A DNA stretch of 5,032 nucleotides from positions 1 through 5,032 of the forward strand of contig DAHG01000012.1 in the NCBI GenBank assembly GCA_002495885.1. Direction: 5' to 3'. The position numbers and the translations under genes were made by a program. Source of the stretch: Methanocellaceae archaeon UBA148. GTDB taxonomy: Archaea > Halobacteriota > UBA148. Below are positions 1-5,018 of this stretch, one piece after another. The notes beneath the pieces are model-generated. The model was not told the DNA's origin, did no database searches, and saw only the letters and a list, made by a program, of their open reading frames with translations. Every line of letters starts with the position of its first letter. Position 1 is the stretch's first letter.

Positions 1-61
1 CATAATAAAGATTGCTACACAATTTACAATTAATGATTTTTATTCATAAAAAGCATTTGAA

Positions 62-77
62 GAGGTGAATTAGCATA
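62..77 (+). promoter_or_regulatory. Perfect Shine-Dalgarno match without a usable start codon
   Basis: GAGGTGA at 62-68 matches the archaeal anti-Shine-Dalgarno sequence exactly, but no ATG, GTG or TTG lies 4-12 bases downstream. The triplet at the expected distance is ATA (75-77), one transition from ATG; the frame it opens runs only to about 190. This may be the relict translation start of the first decayed DUF1670 gene, whose coding remnant follows, or chance. Bases 1-60 are AT-rich and show no feature I can support. Confidence 0.25.
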
Positions 78-150
78 CTCGCAGCAATTACATCGCCGCC
101 ATATGTCGCAATATTTAACATCATGGATCCCATATGTGATATCGGGTGTA

Positions 151-571
151 ATGATGCCTGCTGCGGGAACGAACACCAAATCACTGACTAACGCCTGGAA
201 GAAGACCAATGGTCGTTCCCACTCGTGACGAGATACAGGACATCGGACCAACTGTCTCCCATAAAATGAATATCATCAAACTCTTCCTAAAAGGATACGA
301 ACACACTGAGATCGAACAGAGAACTCGTCATACCGGTGAGTCCATCAAACGATACATCAGCGGCTTCTCATAGGTTGTTCTTCTCTCGAATCAAGGATAT
401 TCCATCCTCCAAATCAGAGAACTCACCAATTCCTCTGAGAAAGTTGTTACCGAGTATCTCACGTTATACGAAACCTACAAAAATGTCGGCTCGGATCGCT
501 TCTCTCAGATCGCCTCATTGTCGGTTGAAAAGCTCGATTCGAAAAAAAGGGGGCTTGGGGTCAACAAATGA
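151..571 (+). pseudogene. Decayed DUF1670-like protein, copy A
   Basis: This is the remnant of a DUF1670-type protein, a family of unknown function found in archaea and bacteria whose sequences look helix-turn-helix-like. The core is readable from 209 to 571 in one frame: VVPTRDEIQDIGPTVSHK, then KLFLKGYEHTEIEQRTRHT and RYISGF, an in-frame TAG at 371-373, then VVLLSNQGYSILQIRELTN and VVTEYLTLYE, ending at TGA 569-571. The segment just upstream continues in another frame (AAGTNTKSLTNAWKKTNG, about 160-213) and aligns with copy B's SAGTIGKNIKAYQTEQG, so a frameshift lies near 210-215. The N-terminal part before about 150 is not recognisable. Copy B follows with a 4-base ATGA overlap. The gene is inactive unless the TAG is decoded and the frameshift is bypassed. 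Family assignment is from memory of the motif pattern (DIGP, R-T-x-H-T, RYI-F, EY-x-L). Confidence 0.72.
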
Positions 572-1300
572 CATCATCAGCCGCACCTCCTGGGAATGAG
601 ATACATGGTGTAATCAAACACCTCTTGGAAGAGCAATATGCATTTGTCGGCGGCGATCGCGTCCAGGACATGCTCATCGGAGACTTGATTCGGATTTTTC
701 AGCAGTATCGCGTGATTAACGGAAGCTCGAAGTAGGACATATGGATGAAAAGCCAGGTCCTAGGAAGACACTTGCCAAGATGGGGGTGGTATCCACGATC
801 TTCTCCATAATACATGAGGTGGATAAGCAGATGCAAACCAATGGCTATTCCCATCATTAAGTGAGGAGATATCGTGTGGCCAGATTGCTGAAGGAAGCGT
901 ATGCTCAGAAAGGAGTGCTAACGCAAGCTATGTTGCCGAGTTGACCGGTGTCAGCGCCGGAACGATAGGCAAGAACATCAAAGCATATCAGACGGAGCAG
1001 GGGGTTATCCTGCCATATTGGGGAACCATACGTGATATTGGACCTTCAATGACACAGGTGATTATCGCCAAGTTTCTCCGGGGTATCCCTGCACCGCATA
1101 TTGCCAGAACGACACAGCATACAGAGGGGACATGTGATCGATATATCAAGGCCTTTAAGAAAGTCAGAATGTTGAATGGCAAGATGAAACCACTGGAAAT
1201 TGCTCGAATACTTGAGATGAGCGAACGATTGGTGAAGGAGTATATTGTACTAATCGACGAGCAAAGAGCTATTGAAGGGGAGGGTAATCATGTTAGCTGA
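568..1300 (+). pseudogene. Decayed DUF1670-like protein, copy B
   Basis: This second, paralogous DUF1670-type gene can be reassembled from three frames. Frame one (568-about 720) gives an N-terminal part containing HLLEEQYAFVGGDRVQDMLI and ending at TAG 733-735. Frame two (about 720-932) gives LEVGHMDEKPGPRKTLAKMG, then an in-frame TAA at 858-860, then RRYRVARLLKEAYAQKGVLT. Frame three (about 935-1300) gives AELTGVSAGTIGKNIKAYQ, IRDIGPSMTQVIIAKFLRG, RTTQHTEGTCDRYIKAF and EIARILEMSERLVKEYIVL. The second frameshift fits loss of one base near 933-934 (ATG TT- GCC GAG), which would restore AMLAELTGVS. The TAA follows HH and is one substitution from GAA. Reassembled length is about 244 residues, near the family's usual size as I recall it. 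The open piece from TTG 941 (119 codons) has no obvious ribosome binding site and is best read as the 3' part of this pseudogene. Function of the family is unknown. Confidence 0.8.
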
Positions 1301-1442
1301 ACAGATTTCATGGGAAGGCGACATATGTCGTCATTTTAGTTCGATGCCTTTATGGCTTCGGCCAATCTGTGCCCTTTCTTTGTCAGCTCATAATATACCC
1401 ATTGATTTATTTTGTCCTCTTTCACGACCAATCCGGCCTTAA
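1277..1442 (+). other. Orphan ribosome binding site and ATG overlapping the end of copy B
   Basis: GGGGAGGG (1277-1284) lies 5 bases before ATG 1290-1292, inside the last codons of DUF1670 copy B (stop 1298-1300). The frame starts MLAEQISWEGDICRHF and stays open for 50 codons to TAA 1440-1442, but from 1336 it is antisense to the regulator gene and from there looks like a shadow. The arrangement repeats the overlap between copies A and B, so it may be the start of a third coupled gene truncated near 1320-1340. I do not recognise the short peptide. Confidence 0.3.
1317..1337 (+). terminator. Hairpin plus TTTT between pseudogene B and the regulator
   Basis: CGACATATGTCG (1319-1330) is a perfect palindrome. 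In + strand RNA, G1317-C1332 and a G1318-U1331 wobble extend it to a six-pair stem with an AUAU loop, followed by A and TTTT (1334-1337). That fits an intrinsic terminator for + strand transcripts from the DUF1670 cassette. On the other strand the same hairpin lies directly after the regulator's stop codon but without a T run, so it might also end or stabilise that transcript. An operator role is possible but the position at the gene's 3' end argues against it. Confidence 0.45.
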
Positions 1443-1617
1443 CCAATACGCTCAAATTGTCATAGATCGTCGATTTTGGAAGGCCAGAGGTTCTAGATAG
1501 CTCAGTCACAGTCATACGCCTCGAAGAAAGATTCCTGATAATAGTAGTTCTCTTACTTAAGGCCGGGACCTTGAGTGCTTTGCTACTAAGAGCTTTATCG
1601 GATAGTAGATCGCTCAT
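1336..1617 (-). CDS. Winged helix-turn-helix transcriptional regulator, ArsR/MarR-like
   Basis: A 93-residue protein with a single winged-helix DNA-binding domain. After a Ser/Lys-rich N-terminus (1-22), helices cover about 22-31 (KRTTIIRNLS) and 36-45 (TVTELSRTSG), and the recognition helix runs about 47-61 (PKSTIYDNLSVLVKAG). The wing follows as GLVVKEDK and QWVYYELTKKG (62-82), with a short C-terminal helix (AEAIKAS). It has no cysteines and one histidine, so a metal-sensing ArsR mechanism is unlikely, and there is no room for a ligand domain; it probably works as a dimer on DNA. It starts at ATG with AAAGGT six bases upstream. It is transcribed divergently from the beta-helix surface protein across a 438-base gap, so autoregulation and control of that neighbour are plausible but unproven. 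It is intact, unlike the adjacent DUF1670 genes. The exact subfamily is uncertain. Confidence 0.88.
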   Translation of the reverse strand: MSDLLSDKALSSKALKVPALSKRTTIIRNLSSRRMTVTELSRTSGLPKSTIYDNLSVLVKAGLVVKEDKINQWVYYELTKKGHRLAEAIKASN

Positions 1618-1673
1618 AGATATACCTTTTCGTTTTTGGATCGAACATAGTGCATAAACTTTGGATTATAATT
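1618..1673 (-). promoter_or_regulatory. Putative promoter and ribosome binding site of the regulator gene
   Basis: Read on the - strand, AATTATAAT (complement of 1665-1673) is a TATA-like box about 50 bases before the regulator's ATG. That predicts a transcript start near 1640-1645 and a leader of roughly 25 bases. The ribosome binding site AAAGGT lies at about 1624-1629. The box is a moderate match to the archaeal consensus. Confidence 0.4.
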
Positions 1674-1830
1674 CTGATAATGATAGATGCAGTCTTGAGA
1701 ATATTAAAATTACGTTCAGCTTAAAGTTACGTAAGTATAATTCCAATAAGTTAGCTTGAACCAAGCAAAAATACCTGTATTTAATCAGCAATTGAGAGGA
1801 TAATGTTTGAAAATTTTATATTTAATTAAT

Positions 1831-1838
1831 TTTATATA
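1831..1838 (+). promoter_or_regulatory. Consensus archaeal TATA box, target unknown
   Basis: TTTATATA matches the archaeal TATA consensus exactly and lies within a 10-base tandem AT repeat (1812-1821 and 1828-1837). It would start + strand transcription near 1860, giving a leader of almost 200 bases for the beta-helix gene, or a separate short RNA. The surrounding sequence is so AT-rich that chance occurrence is possible. Confidence 0.3.
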
Positions 1839-1976
1839 TTTTGTTTGTCGGCTGAGATTTGAAAAATAATTGCTCGTGCCGAGGCATTTAGAGAATTAAT
1901 TGCTATCTATGAAGGTAGTAATATAATTAAATCCGTTTTCTATATTGCCTGAGAAAGCTATTCTTTTTCTAATAGT

Positions 1977-2003
1977 AAAGTTTATATTACATAATGTTAT
2001 ATA
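1977..2003 (+). promoter_or_regulatory. Promoter of the beta-helix surface protein gene
   Basis: Two TATA-like boxes lie close together. TTTATATT (1981-1988) is preceded by AAAG (1977-1980), which resembles a BRE element. TTATATA lies at 1997-2003. The first predicts a transcript start near 2010, the second near 2025, giving leaders of about 45 or 30 bases before the TTG start. Which one is used decides whether the mini-ORF at 2023 is part of the mRNA. Confidence 0.5.
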
Positions 2004-2022
2004 CACATTACATAGGAGTAAT

Positions 2023-2054
2023 ATGACTCCATGACTTATAAGGAGAGTGGGTAG
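2023..2054 (+). other. Two overlapping mini-ORFs in the leader of the beta-helix gene
   Basis: ATG 2023-2025 begins a three-codon frame (M-T-P, TGA 2032-2034) with AGGAG four bases upstream (2014-2018). Its stop overlaps the next ATG (2031-2033) as ATGA. That second frame has seven codons (MTYKESG) and stops at TAG 2052-2054, one base before the TTG start of the main gene; the main gene's ribosome binding site lies within it. Such a chain could pass ribosomes on by reinitiation, but two very short frames are also expected by chance. Confidence 0.25.
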
Positions 2055-2058
2055 TTTG
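2039..2058 (+). promoter_or_regulatory. Ribosome binding site deciding a TTG start
   Basis: AAGGAG (2040-2045) is one base from GTG 2047, too close for initiation there, but ten bases from TTG 2056-2058, within normal range. I therefore take TTG 2056 as the start, which shortens the protein by three residues relative to GTG 2047 and gives an N-terminus MTKKIGLFLG, a typical signal-peptide n-region. Confidence 0.6.
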
Positions 2059-3669
2059 ACTAAGAAAATAGGATTATTTCTAGGCTTATTCGCCATGATT
2101 GGACTGGCTATTAGCACAGGAGTCTCAGAATTCAAAGTTGATTCGATGACCTTCCGCCTGGCTAGCGATTACGTAAACATCTCTAGCAATGCTGACCTCA
2201 TGAAGTTCAAAGGAAGCGGCACGGCCGATGACCCTTATATTATCGATGGCTTGAATCTGAACAACCATATTGGAAACGGAATAGTGATAAGAAATACAGA
2301 TGCCTACATCTTGATAAAGAACTGCACAATGGCTAACTTAACAGGAAATTATTATGGCCTATATGATGTAAACGGAATAAATATTGATGATGCCAAGAAC
2401 GTTCGCGTAGAGAATTGCAGGCTGTCAGGCAGCGGAAGCAGTCTTAGCGTTAGCAGTGCTGAAAATATTCAGATCACGAACTATAGGGGCAAGAACATAA
2501 TGTTCAATGGCGTCAAAAATGGCTTGATCGAGAACTGCAACTCCGAGCATATTCTTGTTCAAGAAAAGATAGAGCTCATGCCGTCCCCTAGGGTAACAAC
2601 GGATTTTATGCCTGAGACCAGTGTTCCTTCCCAGAACTGCTTGATAAAGGATTGTAAATCGGCATATGAGATCGTATTATTAAGCCCCAAGAACTGTATT
2701 GTGGAGAACTGCTATGTTAAAGACGGATGGCTTATGGCTTTCACCCCTATCAATACCTCATTCACTAATAGCACTGTAGTAAATGCCACAATGGAGATGG
2801 ATTTCTCTTCAAATACAACCCTTGAGAATATGACTTTAGTTGACCTTAAGGGCATAAACCTCGGGGGATTCAGCCCAGAGAGCTATTCGCCGGTGGTGAA
2901 GAACAGCACAGCAAATGGTGAAAAGATCTACTACTATCATGATCAGAAAGGGTTGCACTTGGAAAACCTGACTGCAGGGTATATATGGCTGGTTGACTGC
3001 CCAGAAACCAGGATCGAAGGGGTTGAAGCTGGGGGCATTTTTGCGATCAACTCAAACAGTAGCACTATAGAGGGATCAAAGGCTAATCAGATTATTCTTG
3101 CCTTCTCAAAGGATGTACTGATTACCAACAACACTTTGAGAGGTTCAAGCGCCAGGGAAGCAATAAAGCTAGATACGGGCACAAGTAACATCACTCTATA
3201 CCATAACATTATAACCAAGAGCGAACGGTATTTCGGCGAAAACTTATTTGCTTCGGGTATTGATGCCTCGCAATCCGATGGTAACAACACATTCGAGAAC
3301 AATATAATCACGGATTCAGGATACGGCATACAGGCTGGAGGCAACAACACTTTCACGGGAAATACGATAGCAAACAACATCGTCAGCATCAAAGTCTCCG
3401 GCAACAACAACAGGGTCACCCAGAATAACTTCATCTACAACGGCGTCGATGCCGAACAGAGCAGCTATATGAACATCAGCTTTGCCAACAATATCTGGGA
3501 CGGAAATTTCTGGGCTACTTACAAGGGCGTTGAAAAGGATAAAACTGGATTAGGAAGTACGCCCTATGTAGAGAACATACCCTTCCCGAGGCCGGGCGAG
3601 CCTTCGCCTCAAGTGCAGGAGCCGGTAATAGATAAAGTTCCAAGTATAGTGCCGATAAGCAAAACTTAG
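2056..3669 (+). CDS. Exported right-handed parallel beta-helix protein, NosD/CASH-like
   Basis: A 537-residue secreted protein. Residues 1-24 are a signal peptide: TKK, a hydrophobic core IGLFLGLFAMIGLAI, cleavage near 22-25. The mature protein opens with the KGSGTADDPYIIDG motif (52-65) typical of archaeal NosD-like/CASH beta-helix proteins, which are related to carbohydrate-binding and sugar-hydrolase folds. Rungs of about 20-25 residues follow to about 475, such as YILIKNCTM, VRVENCRLSG, NGLIENCNSE, VLITNNTLRG and TFENNIITDSGYGIQAGGN. NIWDGNFW (479-486) and TGLGSTPY are the family's usual closing motif; the end (508-537) is Pro-rich. There are about 15 Asn-X-Ser/Thr sequons, as in glycosylated archaeal surface proteins. 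All eight cysteines follow Asn or Asp and lie in the first two thirds. No C-terminal membrane anchor or sorting signal is visible, so attachment is unclear. No catalytic site can be assigned; a structural or polysaccharide-binding role is inferred. AGCAAAACT repeats on both sides of the stop codon (3658-3666, 3672-3680). Confidence 0.9.
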   Translation: MTKKIGLFLGLFAMIGLAISTGVSEFKVDSMTFRLASDYVNISSNADLMKFKGSGTADDPYIIDGLNLNNHIGNGIVIRNTDAYILIKNCTMANLTGNYYGLYDVNGINIDDAKNVRVENCRLSGSGSSLSVSSAENIQITNYRGKNIMFNGVKNGLIENCNSEHILVQEKIELMPSPRVTTDFMPETSVPSQNCLIKDCKSAYEIVLLSPKNCIVENCYVKDGWLMAFTPINTSFTNSTVVNATMEMDFSSNTTLENMTLVDLKGINLGGFSPESYSPVVKNSTANGEKIYYYHDQKGLHLENLTAGYIWLVDCPETRIEGVEAGGIFAINSNSSTIEGSKANQIILAFSKDVLITNNTLRGSSAREAIKLDTGTSNITLYHNIITKSERYFGENLFASGIDASQSDGNNTFENNIITDSGYGIQAGGNNTFTGNTIANNIVSIKVSGNNNRVTQNNFIYNGVDAEQSSYMNISFANNIWDGNFWATYKGVEKDKTGLGSTPYVENIPFPRPGEPSPQVQEPVIDKVPSIVPISKT

Positions 3670-3728
3670 TGAGCAAAACTGCGATAAAACGAATAGTAGG
3701 GTCGTATAAGACAGTAGGTAAGCTTAGA

Positions 3729-3750
3729 GGAACAGCAACTGCTGCCTTCC
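3729..3750 (+). terminator. Weak hairpin between the two surface-protein genes
   Basis: GGAACAGC-AACT-GCTGCCTTCC can fold into CAGC/GCTG with a four-base loop, extended by GGAA/TTCC across a CC bulge. No T run follows, so it is a poor intrinsic terminator. It may simply mark the end of the beta-helix transcript or be chance. The rest of the 127-base gap (3670-3796) shows no gene. Confidence 0.2.
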
Positions 3751-3761
3751 ACAATATATTT
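3751..3761 (+). promoter_or_regulatory. Putative promoter of the propeller protein gene
   Basis: ACAATATATTT contains an AATATATTT TATA-like box about 40 bases before the TTG start at 3797, predicting a transcript start near 3780 and a leader of about 15-20 bases that still includes the ribosome binding site. This suggests the second surface gene can be transcribed on its own, although read-through from the first is not excluded. Confidence 0.4.
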
Positions 3762-3782
3762 CACAGAAATGCAACCGATTTA

Positions 3783-3799
3783 AGAGGCGATATATTTTG
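3783..3799 (+). promoter_or_regulatory. Ribosome binding site deciding a TTG start
   Basis: AGAGGCGAT (3783-3791) matches the archaeal Shine-Dalgarno AGAGGTGAT with one mismatch and places TTG 3797-3799 at normal distance. Downstream in-frame TTG 3821, ATG 3827 and ATG 3833 would cut into the signal peptide and lack such a site, so TTG 3797 is preferred. Confidence 0.7.
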
Positions 3800-4984
3800 A
3801 AGATAGTATTAATATTAGGGTTGACAATGCTGATGCTAGGCATTTTAGGCGCTTCAGCTCAGCCTGAAGAGGTATGGAACAAAACCTTTGGTGGATCGGG
3901 TATCGACCTTGGTAGCCAAGCACAAGAAACCGAAGATGGTGGATATATCCTCGTAGGCAGCACTGAATCATATGGTGCTGGTAGAGAAGATGCCTGGCTA
4001 ATAAAAACTGATTCCAATGGCAACGAACTATGGAATAGGATCTTTGGCGGTCCAAAAGAGGATAACGGGTATTCTGTTCAGAAGACAGAAGATGGTGGAT
4101 ACATTACTGTGGGTGCCACTAAATCCTATGGCTCCGGGGATTCAGATGCATGGCTAATAAAGACAGATGTTGCTGGAAATAAACAATGGGATAAAACCTT
4201 TGGCGGAAGAGATATAGATGAGGGTAGATCCGTTCTACAGGCAAATGATGGGGGTTATATCATTGCTGGCTTAACACGCTCCTTTGGCGCTGGAGATTCA
4301 GATGCCTGGCTGATAAAGACGGATCCCTCTGGTAAAGAGCAATGGAACAGAACCTTTGGCGGACCGGGTTATGATGCAGGCTGGGCAGTTGATAAGACAA
4401 ACGATGGTGGATATATCATCACAGGCCCCACAGAGTCTTATGGCCCTGATGGAAGTAGTAATTTTTGGCTGATAAAAACTAACTCTACTGGAATCACACA
4501 ATGGGAAAAGACATTTGGTGGTTCAGCCTGGGATGGCTGCAGAGCAGTCCGAGAAACAAAAGATGGCGGCTATATTCTAGTAGGTGATACGCAGTCTTTT
4601 AGTGCAGGCGCACAGGACGTTTGGGTAATAAAGACCGACCCCTCTGGTAAAGAGCAATGGAATAAAACCTATGGAGGATCTGGCTATGATTGGGGATTCT
4701 CAATACAGCAGACTAACGATAGTGGCTATATTATCGCAGGTTCAACGGAATCTTACGGCTTATTAGTGACTACCTCAGGACCTGAGAAACGTATCCCGGG
4801 TAATGCTTGGCTAATAAAAACAGATTCTAATGGCAACGAACTATGGAATACGACCTTTGGCGGAAAGGGAACTGATGGTGCCTACTCAATACAAGAAACC
4901 AAAGCTGGAGGATATATTATTGAAGGCAGTACTACTTCATATGGTAACAAAAGCGTAGATGCATGGCTGATAAGGGTAAATTGA
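3797..4984 (+). CDS. Exported seven-repeat beta-propeller protein
   Basis: A 395-residue secreted protein of unknown function. Residues 1-21 are a signal peptide (KIVLILGLTMLMLGILGASA, cleavage after ASA). There is no lipobox cysteine and no C-terminal anchor. The rest is seven tandem repeats beginning at W27, W79, W131, W183, W236, W288 and W350. Each follows the pattern W-N-K-T-F-G-G, D-x-G, then DGGYI-x-x-G-x-T-x-S-Y-G-x-G, then DAWLIKTD-x-x-G. This resembles the repeat proteins usually predicted as beta-propellers (SBBP-like); seven copies equal one closed seven-bladed ring. The last repeat stops after WLIRVN and the first starts at EVWNKTFGG, so the N-terminal strand probably completes the last blade. 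Repeat 6 carries a ten-residue insertion (LLVTTSGPEKRIPGN region, 322-336). Asn-X-Thr sequons sit at the start of repeats 1, 4, 6 and 7. The single mature-part cysteine is in repeat 5. A role in surface binding or sheath structure is inferred from export and its beta-helix neighbour. Confidence 0.9.
   Translation: MKIVLILGLTMLMLGILGASAQPEEVWNKTFGGSGIDLGSQAQETEDGGYILVGSTESYGAGREDAWLIKTDSNGNELWNRIFGGPKEDNGYSVQKTEDGGYITVGATKSYGSGDSDAWLIKTDVAGNKQWDKTFGGRDIDEGRSVLQANDGGYIIAGLTRSFGAGDSDAWLIKTDPSGKEQWNRTFGGPGYDAGWAVDKTNDGGYIITGPTESYGPDGSSNFWLIKTNSTGITQWEKTFGGSAWDGCRAVRETKDGGYILVGDTQSFSAGAQDVWVIKTDPSGKEQWNKTYGGSGYDWGFSIQQTNDSGYIIAGSTESYGLLVTTSGPEKRIPGNAWLIKTDSNGNELWNTTFGGKGTDGAYSIQETKAGGYIIEGSTTSYGNKSVDAWLIRVN
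3875..4981 (+). repeat. Seven in-frame tandem coding repeats of about 156 bases
   Basis: Units start at 3875, 4031, 4187, 4343, 4502, 4658 and 4844, with lengths 156, 156, 156, 159, 156, 186 and 138 bases. They are diverged, but the segments at unit junctions are much closer to each other: the 1/2 junction (about 4004-4050) with the 6/7 junction (about 4814-4860), and the 3/4 junction (about 4312-4360) with the 5/6 junction (about 4627-4675). This indicates duplication or gene conversion among blades. Confidence 0.92.
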
Positions 4985-5005
4985 GAGGTAACTATCTTAA
5001 AAGCT

Positions 5006-5018
5006 CTATTTTTATATT
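5006..5018 (+). promoter_or_regulatory. T-rich element after the propeller gene: terminator or next promoter
   Basis: CTATTTTTATATT lies 22 bases after the stop codon. The T run (5009-5013) could act as an archaeal T-rich terminator, which needs no hairpin. TTTATATT (5011-5018) equally matches the TATA-like box at 1981-1988 and could drive a gene beginning beyond the window. The two roles cannot be told apart here. Confidence 0.35.

Larger units (their letters stand above)
1618..2055. other. AT-rich divergent intergenic region, no gene seen
   Basis: This 438-base stretch between the - strand regulator and the + strand beta-helix gene has no credible coding frame; the longest - strand frame over its right end runs into the beta-helix gene and lacks family features. 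It holds possible operators: TTACGT at 1710-1715 and again within the palindrome TTACGTAA (1727-1734), and the inverted repeat AAATAC-CT-GTATTT (1769-1782). It also holds a tandem AT block with AATTTTATAT repeated at 1812-1821 and 1828-1837, and TATA boxes described separately. The small inverted repeat CTCG-TGC-CGAG lies near 1873-1883. The unusual length for an archaeal promoter region leaves space for a small untranslated RNA, but I see no conserved structure. Confidence 0.6.

Noticed and set aside
30..251. Open - strand frame of 73 codons
   Set aside because: No ribosome binding site or recognisable domain, and it is antisense to the copy A remnant.
336..599. Open + strand frame of 87 codons
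   Set aside because: It overlaps the conserved DUF1670 copy A frame, and its Ser/Pro/Lys-rich translation has no family features; it is a shadow.
988..1182. Open - strand frame of 64 codons
   Set aside because: Antisense shadow of the conserved part of copy B.
100..1330. CATATGTCG at 100-108 and 1322-1330 as possible element-end repeats flanking the DUF1670 cassette
   Set aside because: A nine-base match over this distance is expected by chance, and there are no inverted ends or transposase to go with it.
1896..2135. Open - strand frame of 79 codons across the promoter region
   Set aside because: It runs from the surface gene's signal peptide into AT-rich DNA, has no good ribosome binding site, and overlaps the likely promoter.
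3087..3754. Two - strand frames opposite the beta-helix gene's end (3087-3434 and 3515-3754)
   Set aside because: Hydrophobic, low-complexity antisense translations of Asn-rich coding repeats; the + strand gene explains the sequence.
3780..4501. Two - strand frames opposite the propeller gene (3780-4055 and 4298-4501)
   Set aside because: Antisense shadows produced by the periodic coding repeats.
3875..4981. CRISPR-like array
   Set aside because: The regular spacing is a coding repeat in phase with one reading frame; units are about 156 bases and no short identical repeats with unique spacers are present.
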